DNA of 64,000 nt from Roridomyces roridus (Eukaryota > Basidiomycota > Agaricomycetes > Agaricales > Mycenaceae): the NCBI GenBank assembly GCA_029378245.1, contig JARKIF010000074.1, forward strand, positions 96,145 through 160,144, in the 5' to 3' direction. Below the pieces are notes generated by a model. It made no database searches. It was not told where the DNA came from and worked only from the letters and a program-made list of their open reading frames with translations. Below, piece after piece: positions 43,760 through 54,960 of this stretch. Positions within the stretch are counted from its first letter, which is position 1. The number at the start of each line of letters is the position of its first letter. The position numbers and the translations under genes are program-made.

Positions 43760-46700
43760 ATGTTTGGTAAACCCGGCCCGCTGTGGCCCAAGCTAGGCTG
43801 ACGACGATTCCAAGACGACGAAGACGACTTCATGGACTTTGAGTCCGATCCAGGGTTCAGAAACGGCACTTGGGTGGTGTCAGAGAAGAAGAAGAAGAAG
43901 CGCAAGAGCGGCAAGCGTCGCGCAGACTCGATGGAGGAGTCCGAGGCCAGCGAGGTGCCCACCAAGAAGAGGAGGAAATCGAAACAGAAAACAAAGAGTA
44001 CGTTCTTGTGCTCCTGTTTTCTCGTCTTCCCCGCTCAATTCTACCAGGACGCTCGAATGCGGGACCTAACCCTCTTCGCGAGTTCTTCGGTTCGTGGCGC
44101 CGGCCCTTCGTCCAAGCTGAGATTCAATCCATTCCAGGCAACCTTGATCTGCATTCAGACTCTTCCGATGAAGAGGTCGACGGAGAGATTGGGCTAGATT
44201 TCTACAACAACTCGGACGCGGAAGAGGACAAGGTGGACAAGAGCCCGAAACCAGTCAATAAATTCGCACAGTATGTGCGACGGGAACCTCTGGTAGATGA
44301 TGGCTCTGCAACGGGTGCGTTCACCACCCCGGTTAATCGGACGTCCTGACCTATTCAACAGAGGAATTTACCGATGAAGAGCCTGCTAAGCGTCCTGCGC
44401 GCCCCGCAGCTCCAGACGGGTCAGAAACTGGTTCGTATATCAGTTTCGGAAGGCCGCGCGCTTATTGACATGGTTCATGTAGAGGAATTCTCCGACGAGG
44501 AGCCAGTCAAGAAGGCACCACGAGCCCCAGCGCGTCCTACGCCGCCATCGGGTTCCGAAACCGAAGACTTCTCAGATGAAAAGCCATCACCACCGCCCCT
44601 CAAGAAAAAGAAGAAAAAGAAGCCTGTTGCTGACTCGGACGATGAGAGTGAACCGAACAGAAGACGTCCGACCTCATTTTTCTTGCGGAGGTCAAGCACT
44701 TATTGTTCGACAGGTTCTACTTCTCGCCCTGGATTTCCCATTCTCCCGGGCCAAGAGACCATTGGCCCTCTGGTACTCGACGCAGCGCAGGGTATCCAAG
44801 TCACGAAAGCTATCAACGTGTATTTGCGAGAATACCAAAGGCAGGGTGTCAAGTTCTTTTGGGAGCGCTACAACGAGGGGAGAGGGGGCCTTCTGGGAGA
44901 TGATATGGGTTTGGGTGAGTCGCTCGGTTCTGGCTTGTCCATATACTCACCTCTACGTCAGGCAAGACAATCCAAGTCATCTCGTTTCTCTCCGCGATCA
45001 TGAAGAAGACCGGTGTCGCCTCCGACCGCGATCGTAGGCGAAATCACGTTTCGCGGCTGCAGGATAGTCGGCAGTGGAAGGAGGAGAGGAAGTTGCCACC
45101 TGCGAACGCTACATGGCCGACTTGCCTCATCATTGCGCCCAAAAGCGTGGTGGAGAACTGGGCTAGGGAGTTTGAAGTCGTGAGTGTCTTTTGCTCCCTC
45201 TACAAAACTCTCTAATGATCGCAGTGGGGCTACTTTGAGGTCGGAAAGTACACGGGTCCTCTGCGCGCGCCCATCTTGGAAGACTTTAAAAAAGGACGCC
45301 TCGACGTTGTACTCACCAGCATTGACACCGCACGGCGCGATATCGACCTCCTCTCCACCCTGCCTTGGTCCTGTGTTTTCGTCGACGAGGTGCACACCGT
45401 CAAGAACCCAGCCTCGCAAACTTCCCAAGCATTCAACGAGTTTGAGTGCCTGAAGCGGTTCGGGCTTACGGGGACGGCGATACAGAACTCGTATGATGAG
45501 CTTTGGGTGATTTTGGATTGGACGAGCCCGGGAATGCTGGGGGACCAGGGCCAGTGGAAAGGGTATGTGTCGAATCCGCTGAAGAGGGGGCAGTCGGCGT
45601 CGGCGTCGGACCATGAAACGTTGATGGGGAAGAAGGTTTCCCAGATTTTGGTGAAGCAGTTGTTGCCCAGGTTCTTTTTGCGAAGGTAAGTCCTGCTTGC
45701 CCCTTATTCAGCTCGCTCATATCTTTGGCAGAACCAAGGAGATCATCGCGCATCAGGTACGAGTCCGCCCTCGGCGATCTCCTCTGCTCATGTCGTATAG
45801 CTGCCTACCAAAACGGACGAAGTGGTATTCTGCCCGTTGACGGAGGATCAGCTCAAGGTGTACAAGAAGATATTAAGGATGCCCGATCTGCAGGCAGTTT
45901 TGAATCGGAAGGAGGACTGCGAGTGCGGATCGGGGAAGAAGTGAGTATCAAAATATACCCTTTACCCTTCCTAACGTGCATTATAGGCAGATGAAATGCT
46001 GCCTTCCTTACGATCCATCGACGGTGTTCAAGTACTTGCATGTCTTGATCAAACTGTCGAACCATCTGGGTCTTATCTTGCCATGTCAGTCGTCCAAGAT
46101 ACTGACATGCCCATCGTACTAAATGTCTCTTTCAGCTCCTAAAGACACTCTCGAGCAGCTTAAGCGGAATCGCGAACTGGCTGACAGGGTTTTCCCGGGC
46201 AACGCACCTGCCTTTGAGATGGCCATCACGGATGCCAAGTATTGTGGAAAATGGGCCGTCAGTATTTGCCTTTCACGGTCAGCGTAAACGATCAATAACC
46301 CGTGCTTTTCAGATCCTATTAACCCTCTTGAGGGACTGGAGGAAACAGGACAAGACGAACAAGGTCCTCATCTTCACAAAGTCGGTCAAGCTACTGGACA
46401 TGATGGTGTTTCAACTTCAGACGATGGAAACACGTCTGCAGATTTCTCTTCATCTTGTTTACAGTAACTGACCCTCGATCAGCGTACGGATTCCTTCGCT
46501 TTGATGGTAACACCAAGCAATCTGATCGTGTGTATCTTCTTGTTTTCGAGTTCTTTCTACTTAGCTTGCATAGGTATGCCCATGATCGACCGATTCCATG
46601 AGGATCCCGACATATACCTATTCCTCATTTCCACTGCCGCTGGCGGGACGGGTCTGAATCTGACGGGAGCCAAGTGCGTAACTTTCTTTTCTTCTCTTTA

Positions 46701-48116
46701 CAGCGCGGCGCTTGCTAATGTCTCGCAGCAAAGTCGTCATTTTTGGTATGTTATCATCCTACGCATATTCGTACTCTGAGTTGACTGGCTTCCCAGATCC
46801 TAATTGGAGTATGTCTGCCTGCTCGGCTGCATCGCTTCTCTAACCTGTCCTTTGTAGATCCTGCATATGACCTTCAAGCCATGGATCGGTGGGTTTCTAG
46901 TATTTTTCCTTTCCAAGACTCTTGAAATGAATTGGTGACGATAGTGCTTTTCGGTTTGGACAAACTCGGGATGTCTCTGTCGTCCGTCTTCTCGGCGCCG
47001 GATCCATCGAGGAGTTGGTGTATGCTCGTCAAGTGTACAAGCAGCAACAAATGCGGATTGGATATGACGCGAGTATCCAGACTCGGTATTTCGAAGGCGT
47101 TCAAGGCGAGAAGGACAAGCAGGGAGAGCTGTTTGGTCTGAATAACATGTTCAAGCTGCATGAGAAGGGGCTTGCTACCAAGATGGCGATCGAGAAGGCG
47201 TACATGGCGGAACTGGATTGGGCTTTGACGAATACGGACGCTCCCCAGGGTAAAGGCAAGAAGAGGAAGAGTGGTGGAGGGGACTTTGACTTTGGTGACG
47301 CCGAGGCCAAGTTGGACAAGGAATATGTGGGTGTCTCTCTATTCGCATTGAGGCTTTCGCTGATTGAATGGCAACAGAACGACCTGAAAGGTCTCGGAGC
47401 GCTCTTGTTTGACGACGGGCTGCCGACGGCAGAGAAGAACAGCCTGCCAGCGGGCGTGGCGGGGAATATGTACACGCATCAGAACGCCGACCTTCTCAAG
47501 GACAGCAAGATTGAGCAGAAGAGGGCGGCCGAGCTCGTTCAGGTGTGTGTTTTCTACAACCTCGGCTCAATCGTGTCTTATGCTGTTTACAGAAACGGCG
47601 ACGCAAGAGGAAAAAGTCCTTGCCGGCGAAGGAGCCAGAGGAGGCGGCTTCGGGACCGAAAGAGCAGTGGCCTCCCATACGTACGCGGAACAAGGCAGCA
47701 CCTTTGCCACCAGCCCCTTCGCCTTCGCCTCCGCCTTCTGCATCCTCATCCTCACGAGGCAAACCAAGTGCGGGCCCGGAAGAAAAGTACGTTCACTTGA
47801 CACCCAAGTACCGAGATCTCATCCTCGTCCACTTAGACTCCGCTCCCGGATGAACGCGCTAGTCGGTGCTGGAGTGATCAAGAGTCCGGATGACTTTACT
47901 TGGTTCGCGCATCAGTTGTATGTCCTTTCCTGCTTCTCCCTCCAAAGTGAATTCCAATCGTTGCGCAGCACGCATGTCTACACCAACGAGGAGCGGGCGA
48001 TCTTACTCAAGAAACTGGACACGTACCAAAGAATCATTGATGGCTCGAGCAGCGATGAGGAGGGTGGCGATGGTGGGATGCAGGTGGAGCAGGACGACAT
48101 TGATATGGATGCTTGA
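43760..48116 (+). CDS. SNF2-family ATPase, ERCC6L2/Rad26-like (1105 aa)
   Basis: Twenty-two exons, whose lengths sum to 1106 codons with the stop. Exon 1 is only 7 nt (ATGTTTG); later micro-exons are 17 nt (46729-46745) and 12 nt (46797-46808). The acidic N-terminus (DDEDDFMDFESD) and Lys clusters are likely nuclear signals. Helicase motifs are GDDMGLGKT (Walker A), VDEVH (DExH), GLTGTAIQN, STAAGGTGLNLTGA and MDRAFRFGQTRDV. The block after the last helicase motif (YARQVYKQQQM.IGYDASIQT, KQGELFGLNNMF, AELDWAL) is typical of ERCC6L2-type proteins. A Cys cluster CECGSGKKQMKCC sits between the lobes. Members translocate on DNA in repair and transcription stress. The exons at 44362-44430 and the start of the next encode a duplicated EEF(T/S)DEEP segment. 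Confidence 0.9.
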
Positions 48117-48275
48117 CTCGAAAGAAATACTGTACCGCAACAAGTTGTAGCCTTAATTGTAATCCGAATTCGTGAAAGAGCAAGTGAATGTGAATTGTTA
48201 AAAACACAGCAAAAACTAGCAGCGAGGATTGGGATGGATGGATACATAATAAGTCAAGTGAGTCGTGTGTTTAGC

Positions 48276-49200
48276 TCAGTCATATGCCTCCTCGGCACTG
48301 CGACGCGCGAGTCGTCGGACCTTCTTCCTATAGTCTGTGATAAGGTAAGAATCAAGCGAGCCTCTCGATCGAAGGAGTGGACCCACTGAGGATATCGTTG
48401 CGGACTTCGACGGCAGCCTGAACATTTGCGGGCGAGTCGGTGTTTGGGGTGTCGGACGAGAGCAGGGAGATGACGCTGACGAGCTGTGGATTTGCACAAG
48501 AGAAAAAAAACTGAGTATTTGAAAATCCTTTCGAGACGGATAGGACGCACGATAGATTCGACAGTGTGAACAGGCATCCAGCGCTCGCCTGCATCCTCGT
48601 ATCCCCATTGATCCTCCCCGGGCGCGTGCTGAGAGCGCGAATTTAGTCAGACGATCAAAGGCAAAGGTGGTGTAACTGACGAGGATGGAGACACAGACGA
48701 CGCCATCGGGGTAGACTAGCGAATTGATTCAGTCCGATTACAGTGTAGATGGATGGCGCAGATCCGTACTGTTGGGATGCCACATCGGGGTCACGAAACG
48801 CATCTTGGGTGGGAGGAGGGGGAATTCGGTCGGGAAGGTCATCCGTGCTTTGAAGATGCCGCCTTCACTGCGATGGGAATCCTATTAGATTGGTGGCAAG
48901 GAAGAGAGAGAGAGAGTCCGCACTAGAGCGTGTCTGCGGGCCTGTGTGGATCGGGTGAGCTCAGGCTGGAGAGGCAGCGAGGAGGGATGGACGCACCCAA
49001 TAATGATAATCTCCCATTCGTACAGATTGTCGTCGTCAACGAGGCCTGGTTCGCGATTAAGCGTCTCAAGCGGCAGAGAAAGGAAAGGAGGGCAACGGAC
49101 CAGCGGAGAAACCCTCGACGGGGTGCTTGGTGAGCTCTGTGAGCTGACGGCGGAGGAGAATGGTGTTGGAGGCGGGAGTTGGCGTGGACGGCTTGGACAT
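48276..49200 (-). CDS. Ubiquitin-conjugating enzyme E2, UBE2G1-like
   Basis: Several short exons from ATG at 49200 to the stop at 48276, about 170 residues. Visible blocks are LRRQLTELTKHPVEGFSAG, LYEWEIIIIGPADTLYEGG, FPTEFPLLPPKMRFVTPMWH (the HPN motif follows), YPDGVVCVSILHAPGEDQWG with the active-site Cys, ERWMPVHTVESI and a C-terminal KKVRRLARRSAEEAYD. The acidic-loop insertion around GEDQWGYEDAGE after the Cys is the hallmark of the UBE2G/UBC7 group. The C-terminus resembles UBE2G1 rather than UBC7. It transfers ubiquitin in the cytosol or nucleus; the partner E3 is unknown. Confidence 0.88.
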
Positions 49201-49821
49201 CGATCGTCGTGGTCTGGCTGTCGGGAGCACGAAGGAGTACAAATGTCCAAATTAGGCCACCGTGGCCGCCTCCGCCGAATATTAGCGACACGTGACAGTC
49301 CGGAATCCTTCCTTTCCTTCTACGGTCATTCTCTGACATTTGGCATTTTTAGCTGTGTCTTGTGCTCACACATCTATGTTTGCTCTGCAACGCGTCCTGG
49401 AAGCTCTTCAACTTCGTTCAAGGCTACATCCGAGTCCAGGAACACCGACTCGTTCGAAGATGAAATATTTTGCTCTCGTACACGCGCACGCTCATTGGTC
49501 TTTGTACCCCCGGAATCCACCGAAGATTTCAATCGTGAAAACCAAATCCCTGGCGCGCGTAAACTTCGGAGTAGGGCGAAATAGTCTCGCAAGAAGCCTG
49601 GATTCAGGGTGCATGTACTCCAGTGCAAATCCCACCTGGAACAACCCTTGGTCTGTATAGCCAATCTGGGGGGACTCACCTTCGAGACCAACGACCCTAG
49701 AATAGTCTTGGCCCGTACTTGGCGTTGGTTTGCCAGCCTCACTCTTCGCAGAGGCATCTACTGCGAGCGCTTTGTGCTTTCAGGCCGGAAATTAACGGGA
49801 TCAATCTGCGATTCTATCCAT
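49201..49821. other. Intergenic region
   Basis: Overlapping short frames on both strands, none with a recognisable domain. Confidence 0.35.
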
Positions 49822-50055
49822 CTACATCGGAGATCTCCGATGGGCCAGCACAGACGGCATTCGCGCGCCCAAGTGGCATTGGTGACATGTGATCGTGTAG
49901 ATATCCCCACGTGACCTTCGTCTCACCAAGACAAATAATTTAATAGGCACTTCACCAAGAGGATTAACCTTGAAATACACCATGCTTGCCGCTAGGACAG
50001 TGGCTAGCCCTTTCACAGCCTGAATTTTCTCTAATTGCCGGATTTGTCTCTTCAT
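49822..50055 (-). CDS. Small coiled-coil / membrane-segment protein, copy 1
   Basis: Starts MKRQIRQLEKIQAVKGL, then a hydrophobic stretch TVLAASMVYFKV. The rest of the 77-codon frame is not conserved and may be noncoding. The layout (short charged helix then membrane segment) matches the three copies upstream on the same strand. No known family. Confidence 0.4.
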   Translation of the reverse strand: MKRQIRQLEKIQAVKGLATVLAASMVYFKVNPLGEVPIKLFVLVRRRSRGDIYTITCHQCHLGARMPSVLAHRRSPM

Positions 50056-50199
50056 GCTGCGGTTTCAAAAGAAAAACATCGTGCACGGTAAGACATCCAA
50101 GACACTCGACCGAGCCGTCACATTGAACCTTTCTGTTCACGTCCAGCTCCAGATATATAATTACTCGACTGATTTATGACGTCCGCGATGCAATTGAAG

Positions 50200-50412
50200 C
50201 TATCCCTTTGAAAGCAGCTGCAGAACATACGCAGCGCATGCGGCGGTCACAGCGAGTCCCGCGAATATCATCTCCAGTTGGCGTGTTTGCTCGAATATCA
50301 TCTCAAGTCGCCGGGTCTGCTCGGAAAGTCGGTCCGTCTGCTCGGATATCATCTGAAGTTGGCGTGCATTCTCGCTTTGTGTTTCCTGCAGGTGCCCAAT
50401 TTCTTCCTTCAT
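50200..50412 (-). CDS. Small coiled-coil tail-anchored protein, copy 2 (70 aa)
   Basis: From the ATG at 50412: MKEEIGHLQETQSENARQLQ, then repeated SEQT.RL(S/E) heptad-like units, then a C-terminal hydrophobic helix IFAGLAVTAACAAYVLQLL and only three more residues. This is a tail-anchored layout with an N-terminal coiled coil. An acceptor-like CACAG directly precedes the ATG; an upstream 8-nt exon (ATGTTCCG) or the longer frame from 50499 are other options. The heptad units SEQTDRL, SEQTRRL, FEQTRQL vary in number between copies. Confidence 0.6.
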   Translation of the reverse strand: MKEEIGHLQETQSENARQLQMISEQTDRLSEQTRRLEMIFEQTRQLEMIFAGLAVTAACAAYVLQLLSKG

Positions 50413-50820
50413 TCTGTGAAATGACTCAGAATATATATATAGCGCAAGCATTTCAAGACACTGACATATCCCACTCGGCAGTGGTCGGAGATTAGCCACC
50501 GGAACATGGGGGATTGGCCAGGGGTGTGCTCAAGCGTTTCGAGATGTAAAGGGGAGTTTCCCGCTCGAATGCCAACACAGTTGCGCTGCGCATGGTCACG
50601 CAAAAGAAAAAGAGTGAGTTGGACCCGATCGAGTCACCACATTTCACCCCTTACTCTTGGCGACTTGTCTCAGTCTGCCAGGACGAGTCGTTCTCCGGGC
50701 AGGTGCTGAGCCTCCCGACACCAAGACGAGCTTAGTGGTTGGCAATGGACAACAGTGGAAGAGACTGCTATGTAATTAGTCCGGTGGACGCGATACAATT
50801 GAAGCGGCCAAGTACTATCG

Positions 50821-51018
50821 CTATTCAAGCAGAACATATGCAAGGCATCCGCCCAAGCATCCGCCCGTAACAGCGCATACCGTGAATGATATCATGCGAA
50901 TCTGCTCCTCAAGTCCCCGTAACTGCTCGGAAAGTCGGCGAGTCTGCTCGGATGTGATCTGAAGTTGGCGTGCATTCTCGCTTTGTGTTTCCTGCAGGTG
51001 CCGAATTTCTTCCTTCAT
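50821..51018 (-). CDS. Small coiled-coil tail-anchored protein, copy 3 (65 aa)
   Basis: Starts MKEEIRHLQETQSENARQLQ, 19 of 20 residues identical to copy 2 here, with about 95 percent DNA identity over the first ~70 nt. One SEQTRRL unit, SEQLRGLEEQI and a hydrophobic C-terminus ISFTVCAVTGGCLGGCLAYV follow. The upstream context (TTTTGCAG before the ATG, a conserved noncoding stretch further up) is also shared with copy 2, so the whole unit was duplicated. Confidence 0.6.
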   Translation of the reverse strand: MKEEIRHLQETQSENARQLQITSEQTRRLSEQLRGLEEQIRMISFTVCAVTGGCLGGCLAYVLLE

Positions 51019-51475
51019 GCTGCAAAATGACTCAGAAGATATGGCACGAGTAATCCAGAACACCAACATTATCCCACTCGGTAGTGGTTGGAGCTTGGCC
51101 ACCCGGACATGGGAAATGCATATGGGACTGAGACCGGGAGGTGTTCAAACGTTTCGCGATGTAAAGGGGAGTTTCCCTCTCGAATGCCTGCACAGTTGTG
51201 CTGCGCATGGTGGTCCAAATTCGAAAGAGTGACTCTGTACCCCTATCACGACCCGCTCTCGGTACCCGTAACCCAACAAGATTCAGTTCTTTCAACCAGT
51301 CCATTCATTATCTTGTTGAAAATGTATTCACCATCGCTCCATTTATCCCCACCGCCATAGTGTACGGTCTCGCAACCAGGTTTCCGATTCCTGTATCAGT
51401 CTGCTTATCTTGACCAGTGGGTAATAACAGCAAAGGCTCAATGGAAATGTCCGAATAATTTTACTTTGTATGATT

Positions 51476-51599
51476 TCACATAGCGGTGTACATGTAGGCC
51501 ACCCAGGCTGTAACAACTACGAGACCTGCGAACATCACTGTCATCAGATGAAAATGCCGGCTCTCCGATGCCTGCAACCTTCTAATGTCCTCACGGATC
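51476..51599 (-). CDS. Small coiled-coil tail-anchored protein, copy 4 (last exon)
   Basis: After an acceptor-like TTTCGCAG the frame reads IREDIRRLQASESRHFHLMT followed by VMFAGLVVVTAWVAYMYTAM and a stop. Same layout as copies 2 and 3 but diverged, and the ATG of the other copies is ATC here. An upstream coding exon is therefore needed or the gene is broken. Confidence 0.45.
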
Positions 51600-51827
51600 C
51601 TGCGAAATGCCGTCAGAAAATGTTGCACTTTGAAGTCAGGACACTTGAAACACTCACATTTCCGCCCCCGCCAGCTCGCAAAACCCCTTGCCTTCCATGT
51701 CCTTCTTCCACTCGGCTCTCGCGTCGTCCCTCCTCTTATTTTCGAAAATTGCCGCGGCCTCGTGTATTTTTTTGGCCGTAGCGCTAGAAACAATGAGTTT
51801 GAAGTTGGCTGTAGGAACTCGACGATC

Positions 51828-52480
51828 TCACCGGGATGCCCTCCTTGGATGCCCGTCGGCTAATTCTTGAATTGGGAAATATTTCTTGCGGGCGATGTGC
51901 GCAAGTTCCTTTATGCGGCGCGAGTCTTGGAACCAGGAATCAGAATAAGGGGTGTCCGTGACAGCGCAACAGAGTTGTTCGACGATCTTGGCATTGGTGT
52001 CCTCGCCAGCGAGCCTTTGAGAGACCATCAAGTCATGTATGTTACCGAGAGTGATGTCGTGAACGACATGGTTCCGGTCTTTGATTTGGTTCGGGTCCAG
52101 AAATTTCTTGAATTTCCGGCCCTCGACTCAGACTGTCCTAGAAGATTGCCGATGTTAATGATGAGACCGAAATAAGTTCGAGGAAGATCACTCACTGGCC
52201 CACTGGCTGAAAAGTCGACCAAAAATCTTCTACATCGTCGTGGCTGAGCTGTCGCATCAGAAATCCCTCGTAAAAGGCCTTGCGCGACACCCCCTCGCCC
52301 CCGCCGTCGGAGCCGAAATCGGCGCGGACGTCTTTGTTGCCGAGGTGGCGGTAGACCTGTGTGGAGGTTAGCCAAACGCCGGTATTTTCTGGTAACGTAC
52401 GATGCCCAAAAATTCTCCGAGCACGGCGCCCTTCGTGAGATCCTGGTGCCCCTTGGTACGTTTGGCCTCTTCCTTCTACA
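51828..52480 (-). CDS. Conserved-looking hypothetical protein, multi-exon
   Basis: Three coding blocks on the minus strand: KEEAKRTKGHQDLTKGAVLG; after a clean GT-AG intron, VYRHLGNKDVRADFGSDGGG..SRKAFYEGFLMRQLSHDDVEDFW; and KFKKFLDPNQIKDRNHVVHD..ARKKYFPIQELADG to the stop at 51828. The composition looks like a real soluble protein. The join between the last two blocks is uncertain and no good start codon was found, so the 5' end may be truncated. I do not recognise the family. Confidence 0.5.
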
Positions 52481-52572
52481 CATGTCTCTGATCACAGCCA
52501 CTGACATCAACGCCGATCAGGGACTTCACAACACAAAATTCAGTTCGAATTCAGTCCAGGTTCTTCTCTCAA

Positions 52573-53419
52573 TCAAAACGCATTCAACCCATTATCGACA
52601 TCCACAATCGCCCCATTCATCCCCGCACCAGAATCCGACGCCACAAACACAACCGTAGCCGCCACGACGTCCACATCGAGATACACCTCCACAGGAATGT
52701 CGACAACCTGCTGCGAGATGGCCACTCCTTCCGCACTAACATCCTTGGGCATGCTGCTCTGAATGCTGGCGTGCATTCCGCCGGGAAGTATTATATTAGT
52801 GCGGATGCCCTGCTTCGCATGTACAGCAGCCGTGTTCTTGGTCAACCCAATGAGTCCATGTTTCGCTGTAGTGTATGCGACGCCTGCCAGAGGATCAATA
52901 CATTAAAAATCATGTTCAAGGAACCTTCTCACCAGCTAACGCCCCTCGCGTAGATGCAGTCGACCCAATATTCACAATCGACCCGCTAGACGGCTTTCCA
53001 TCTCCCCGACCCAGAAAGTGCTGTACCGCATACTTGGGCATGAGGAACGCCCCAGTGAGGTCCACCCTCAGAATCCGATCCCAAACCTCCTTCTCGCACG
53101 TCGCAGCACCATGGAACCCATCAAAAATCCCCGCATTGTTGACGAGCACGTCGAGCCTTCCAAAAAGTCGTACACTAAACTCGACGGCAGCGGCGGCGGA
53201 GGACTCGTCCGGGACGTCTAGAGTGGTCGATGTGATGTAGTCCGGCGGGCATGCGCAGATCTGCCGGAGCTCGATGGTCGTCTGCGTTGCCAGCTCATCG
53301 TTGATGTCGGCGAGGACGACCTTGGCTTTGTTATCGAGGCAAGCCTTGGCGATAGCCTTTCCGAGACCACTTGCACCGCCGGTGACCAGTACGATTTTGC
53401 CTTCGAGGATGCGAGACAT
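52573..53419 (-). CDS. Classical short-chain dehydrogenase/reductase (265 aa)
   Basis: Exons about 52933-53419 and 52883-52573 give 266 codons with the stop; an ATG three codons upstream (53428) is also in frame. Motifs are TGGASGLGKAIA (cofactor loop), LADIND (Asp after the second strand favours NAD), NNAG, the catalytic Ser in NIGSTAS, YTTAKHG (YxxxK) and PGG. All catalytic residues are present, unlike the two SDRs at 6022 and 21590. Substrate unknown; probably a secondary-alcohol or polyol-type oxidoreductase in the cytosol. Confidence 0.9.
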
Positions 53420-53824
53420 GGAGACCAAGTAGCGGAAGCGAGCAGCATGTGGACTCTATATGACTTGGGCAGGCAAGTGAGCTAGTGAGCTAGGCGGTAC
53501 TTGTGGCGTTCAATGTCCTTCCTCTCGAGACCGCTCAGAGACTAAAAGCAGGAAGGCCCTTTCAGAGCACGAGTCCGTCCAAGACCTAAAAGCGCCGAGG
53601 AGAAGAACCTAACGCCCAGGCTCGTAGTTCTTGAGTCGCCGAGTCGTCAATTGCCTCGAATGTTCTAGACACCTTTCCCGAGATTTCGCAGACCAAATCA
53701 GAAGGGAAGAAAAGCGCGCTGGCTGCCAAGTAGCTGATATCACACACAAAATCCGCATGAGCTAGCTGTGTTTCGATAATACATACATGAGAATAGATTG
53801 GAGAAAAACGAACGAGAAGGACTT
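53420..53824. other. Intergenic region
   Basis: Between the SDR start and the UBC7 stop. No gene or clear element. Confidence 0.35.
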
Positions 53825-54865
53825 CTACAGCCCCAGCGCCTCTTTCACGGACGCCCGCACACGCCGCTCGTACTCTGCCCGGTCGTCCCGGTAGAGCTTG
53901 CTGCAGTCGATGTTGGCAGGTGACTCGAGATTCGGCTCTACCAAGGCGTCAGCATTGCTTGCACTGAACAAAGAAGGAAAGAACGACTCACCAGCAAGCA
54001 TCGAAACGACGCTCAAAATCACCTTCTCGACACTCTGCACGGGACTCCACCTCTCGGACGCCTGCTCGTACATCGTCGGGTCGTCCCCTGGCGTGTGTAA
54101 AATTGAGATGCACACGGTGCCGTCGGGGTAGACTGGAGATAGGAGCTCAGCCAATGTATAGAATGAGGCAAGTAGGCGAGGAAGAAAGGAACAGACGGCC
54201 GACGGGTAGCAAGCTATAAAATGAAAGAAAATCCCAGCAAGAGGGCGGCCGAAATGCGCGTGATCGTGACGTGGCGTCGTGAGGCATCTGCAGGGGCGCA
54301 AGACAAATAGCGAACGTGATTCGCCGACGGGAAGGCGCGCAATGGCAAGAAGATGGAGAGCGAAACACCGGCCCAGCGTTACTCACTGTTTGGATGGAAC
54401 AGCGGGGGCTCAAACTTCATCTTGAAGGGCGATAGCGGGTAGTCTGTCGGCTGTTCGACAATGAGGTGCATGTAGCAAGAACGGGACTGGACATACGAAT
54501 GTCAACTTGGCAACAAAGACGCCCCCTTCCTGAGTAACTTCCGGTTGGTTCACGTCTAAACGGCAAAAGATGTGATGCGGGAAACGCACGAAAGGGGTCT
54601 CTTTGGGACCACAGATGAGCGCTTCCCAGATGAAAAAGTCCGATTCGGAGGCCGGCCCTGCCGCGCGAGCCCCAGTTTCAATTGTATGATACTTGGCTGC
54701 TGCGAGGATGCATACCAGCTGTGAACATTCCATCGGGTGAGCCTAAGTAGGGTGAGACGCGAGCACAACGTGTCAGAGAGCGCTCCGACCTCCCGCAGTA
54801 AGTTGGCGGTACTCGGTCATGAGTCGCCGAAGGGCGGTAGCACTGTTGGCACTGCGCGAGTTCAT
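53825..54865 (-). CDS. UBC7: Ubiquitin-conjugating enzyme E2, UBC7/UBE2G2 type
   Basis: Seven or so exons from ATG 54865 to the stop at 53825. The protein reads [84 protein letters not shown] (active-site Cys), [40 protein letters not shown] and a short C-terminus. The order and wording match yeast Ubc7 closely, including the acidic loop after the Cys. UBC7 works with Hrd1- and Doa10-type ligases in ER-associated degradation. Its start is about 100 bp from the 3' end of the Pol III subunit gene. Confidence 0.94.
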
Positions 54866-54960
54866 CGTAGGAGCAAACAGGTCGCGATGACGTGACAATC
54901 ACAAACAAGCCAAAGATAGGTACTAGGGATACATATCATAAAATACATCTTCTCTACTTG

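Noticed and set aside
48340..48410. Possible U12-type AT-AG intron (ATATCCTC donor) in the UBE2G1-like gene
   Set aside because: A normal donor (CTCA|GTGGGT) a few bases downstream joins to the same acceptor in frame and gives a sensible C-terminus.
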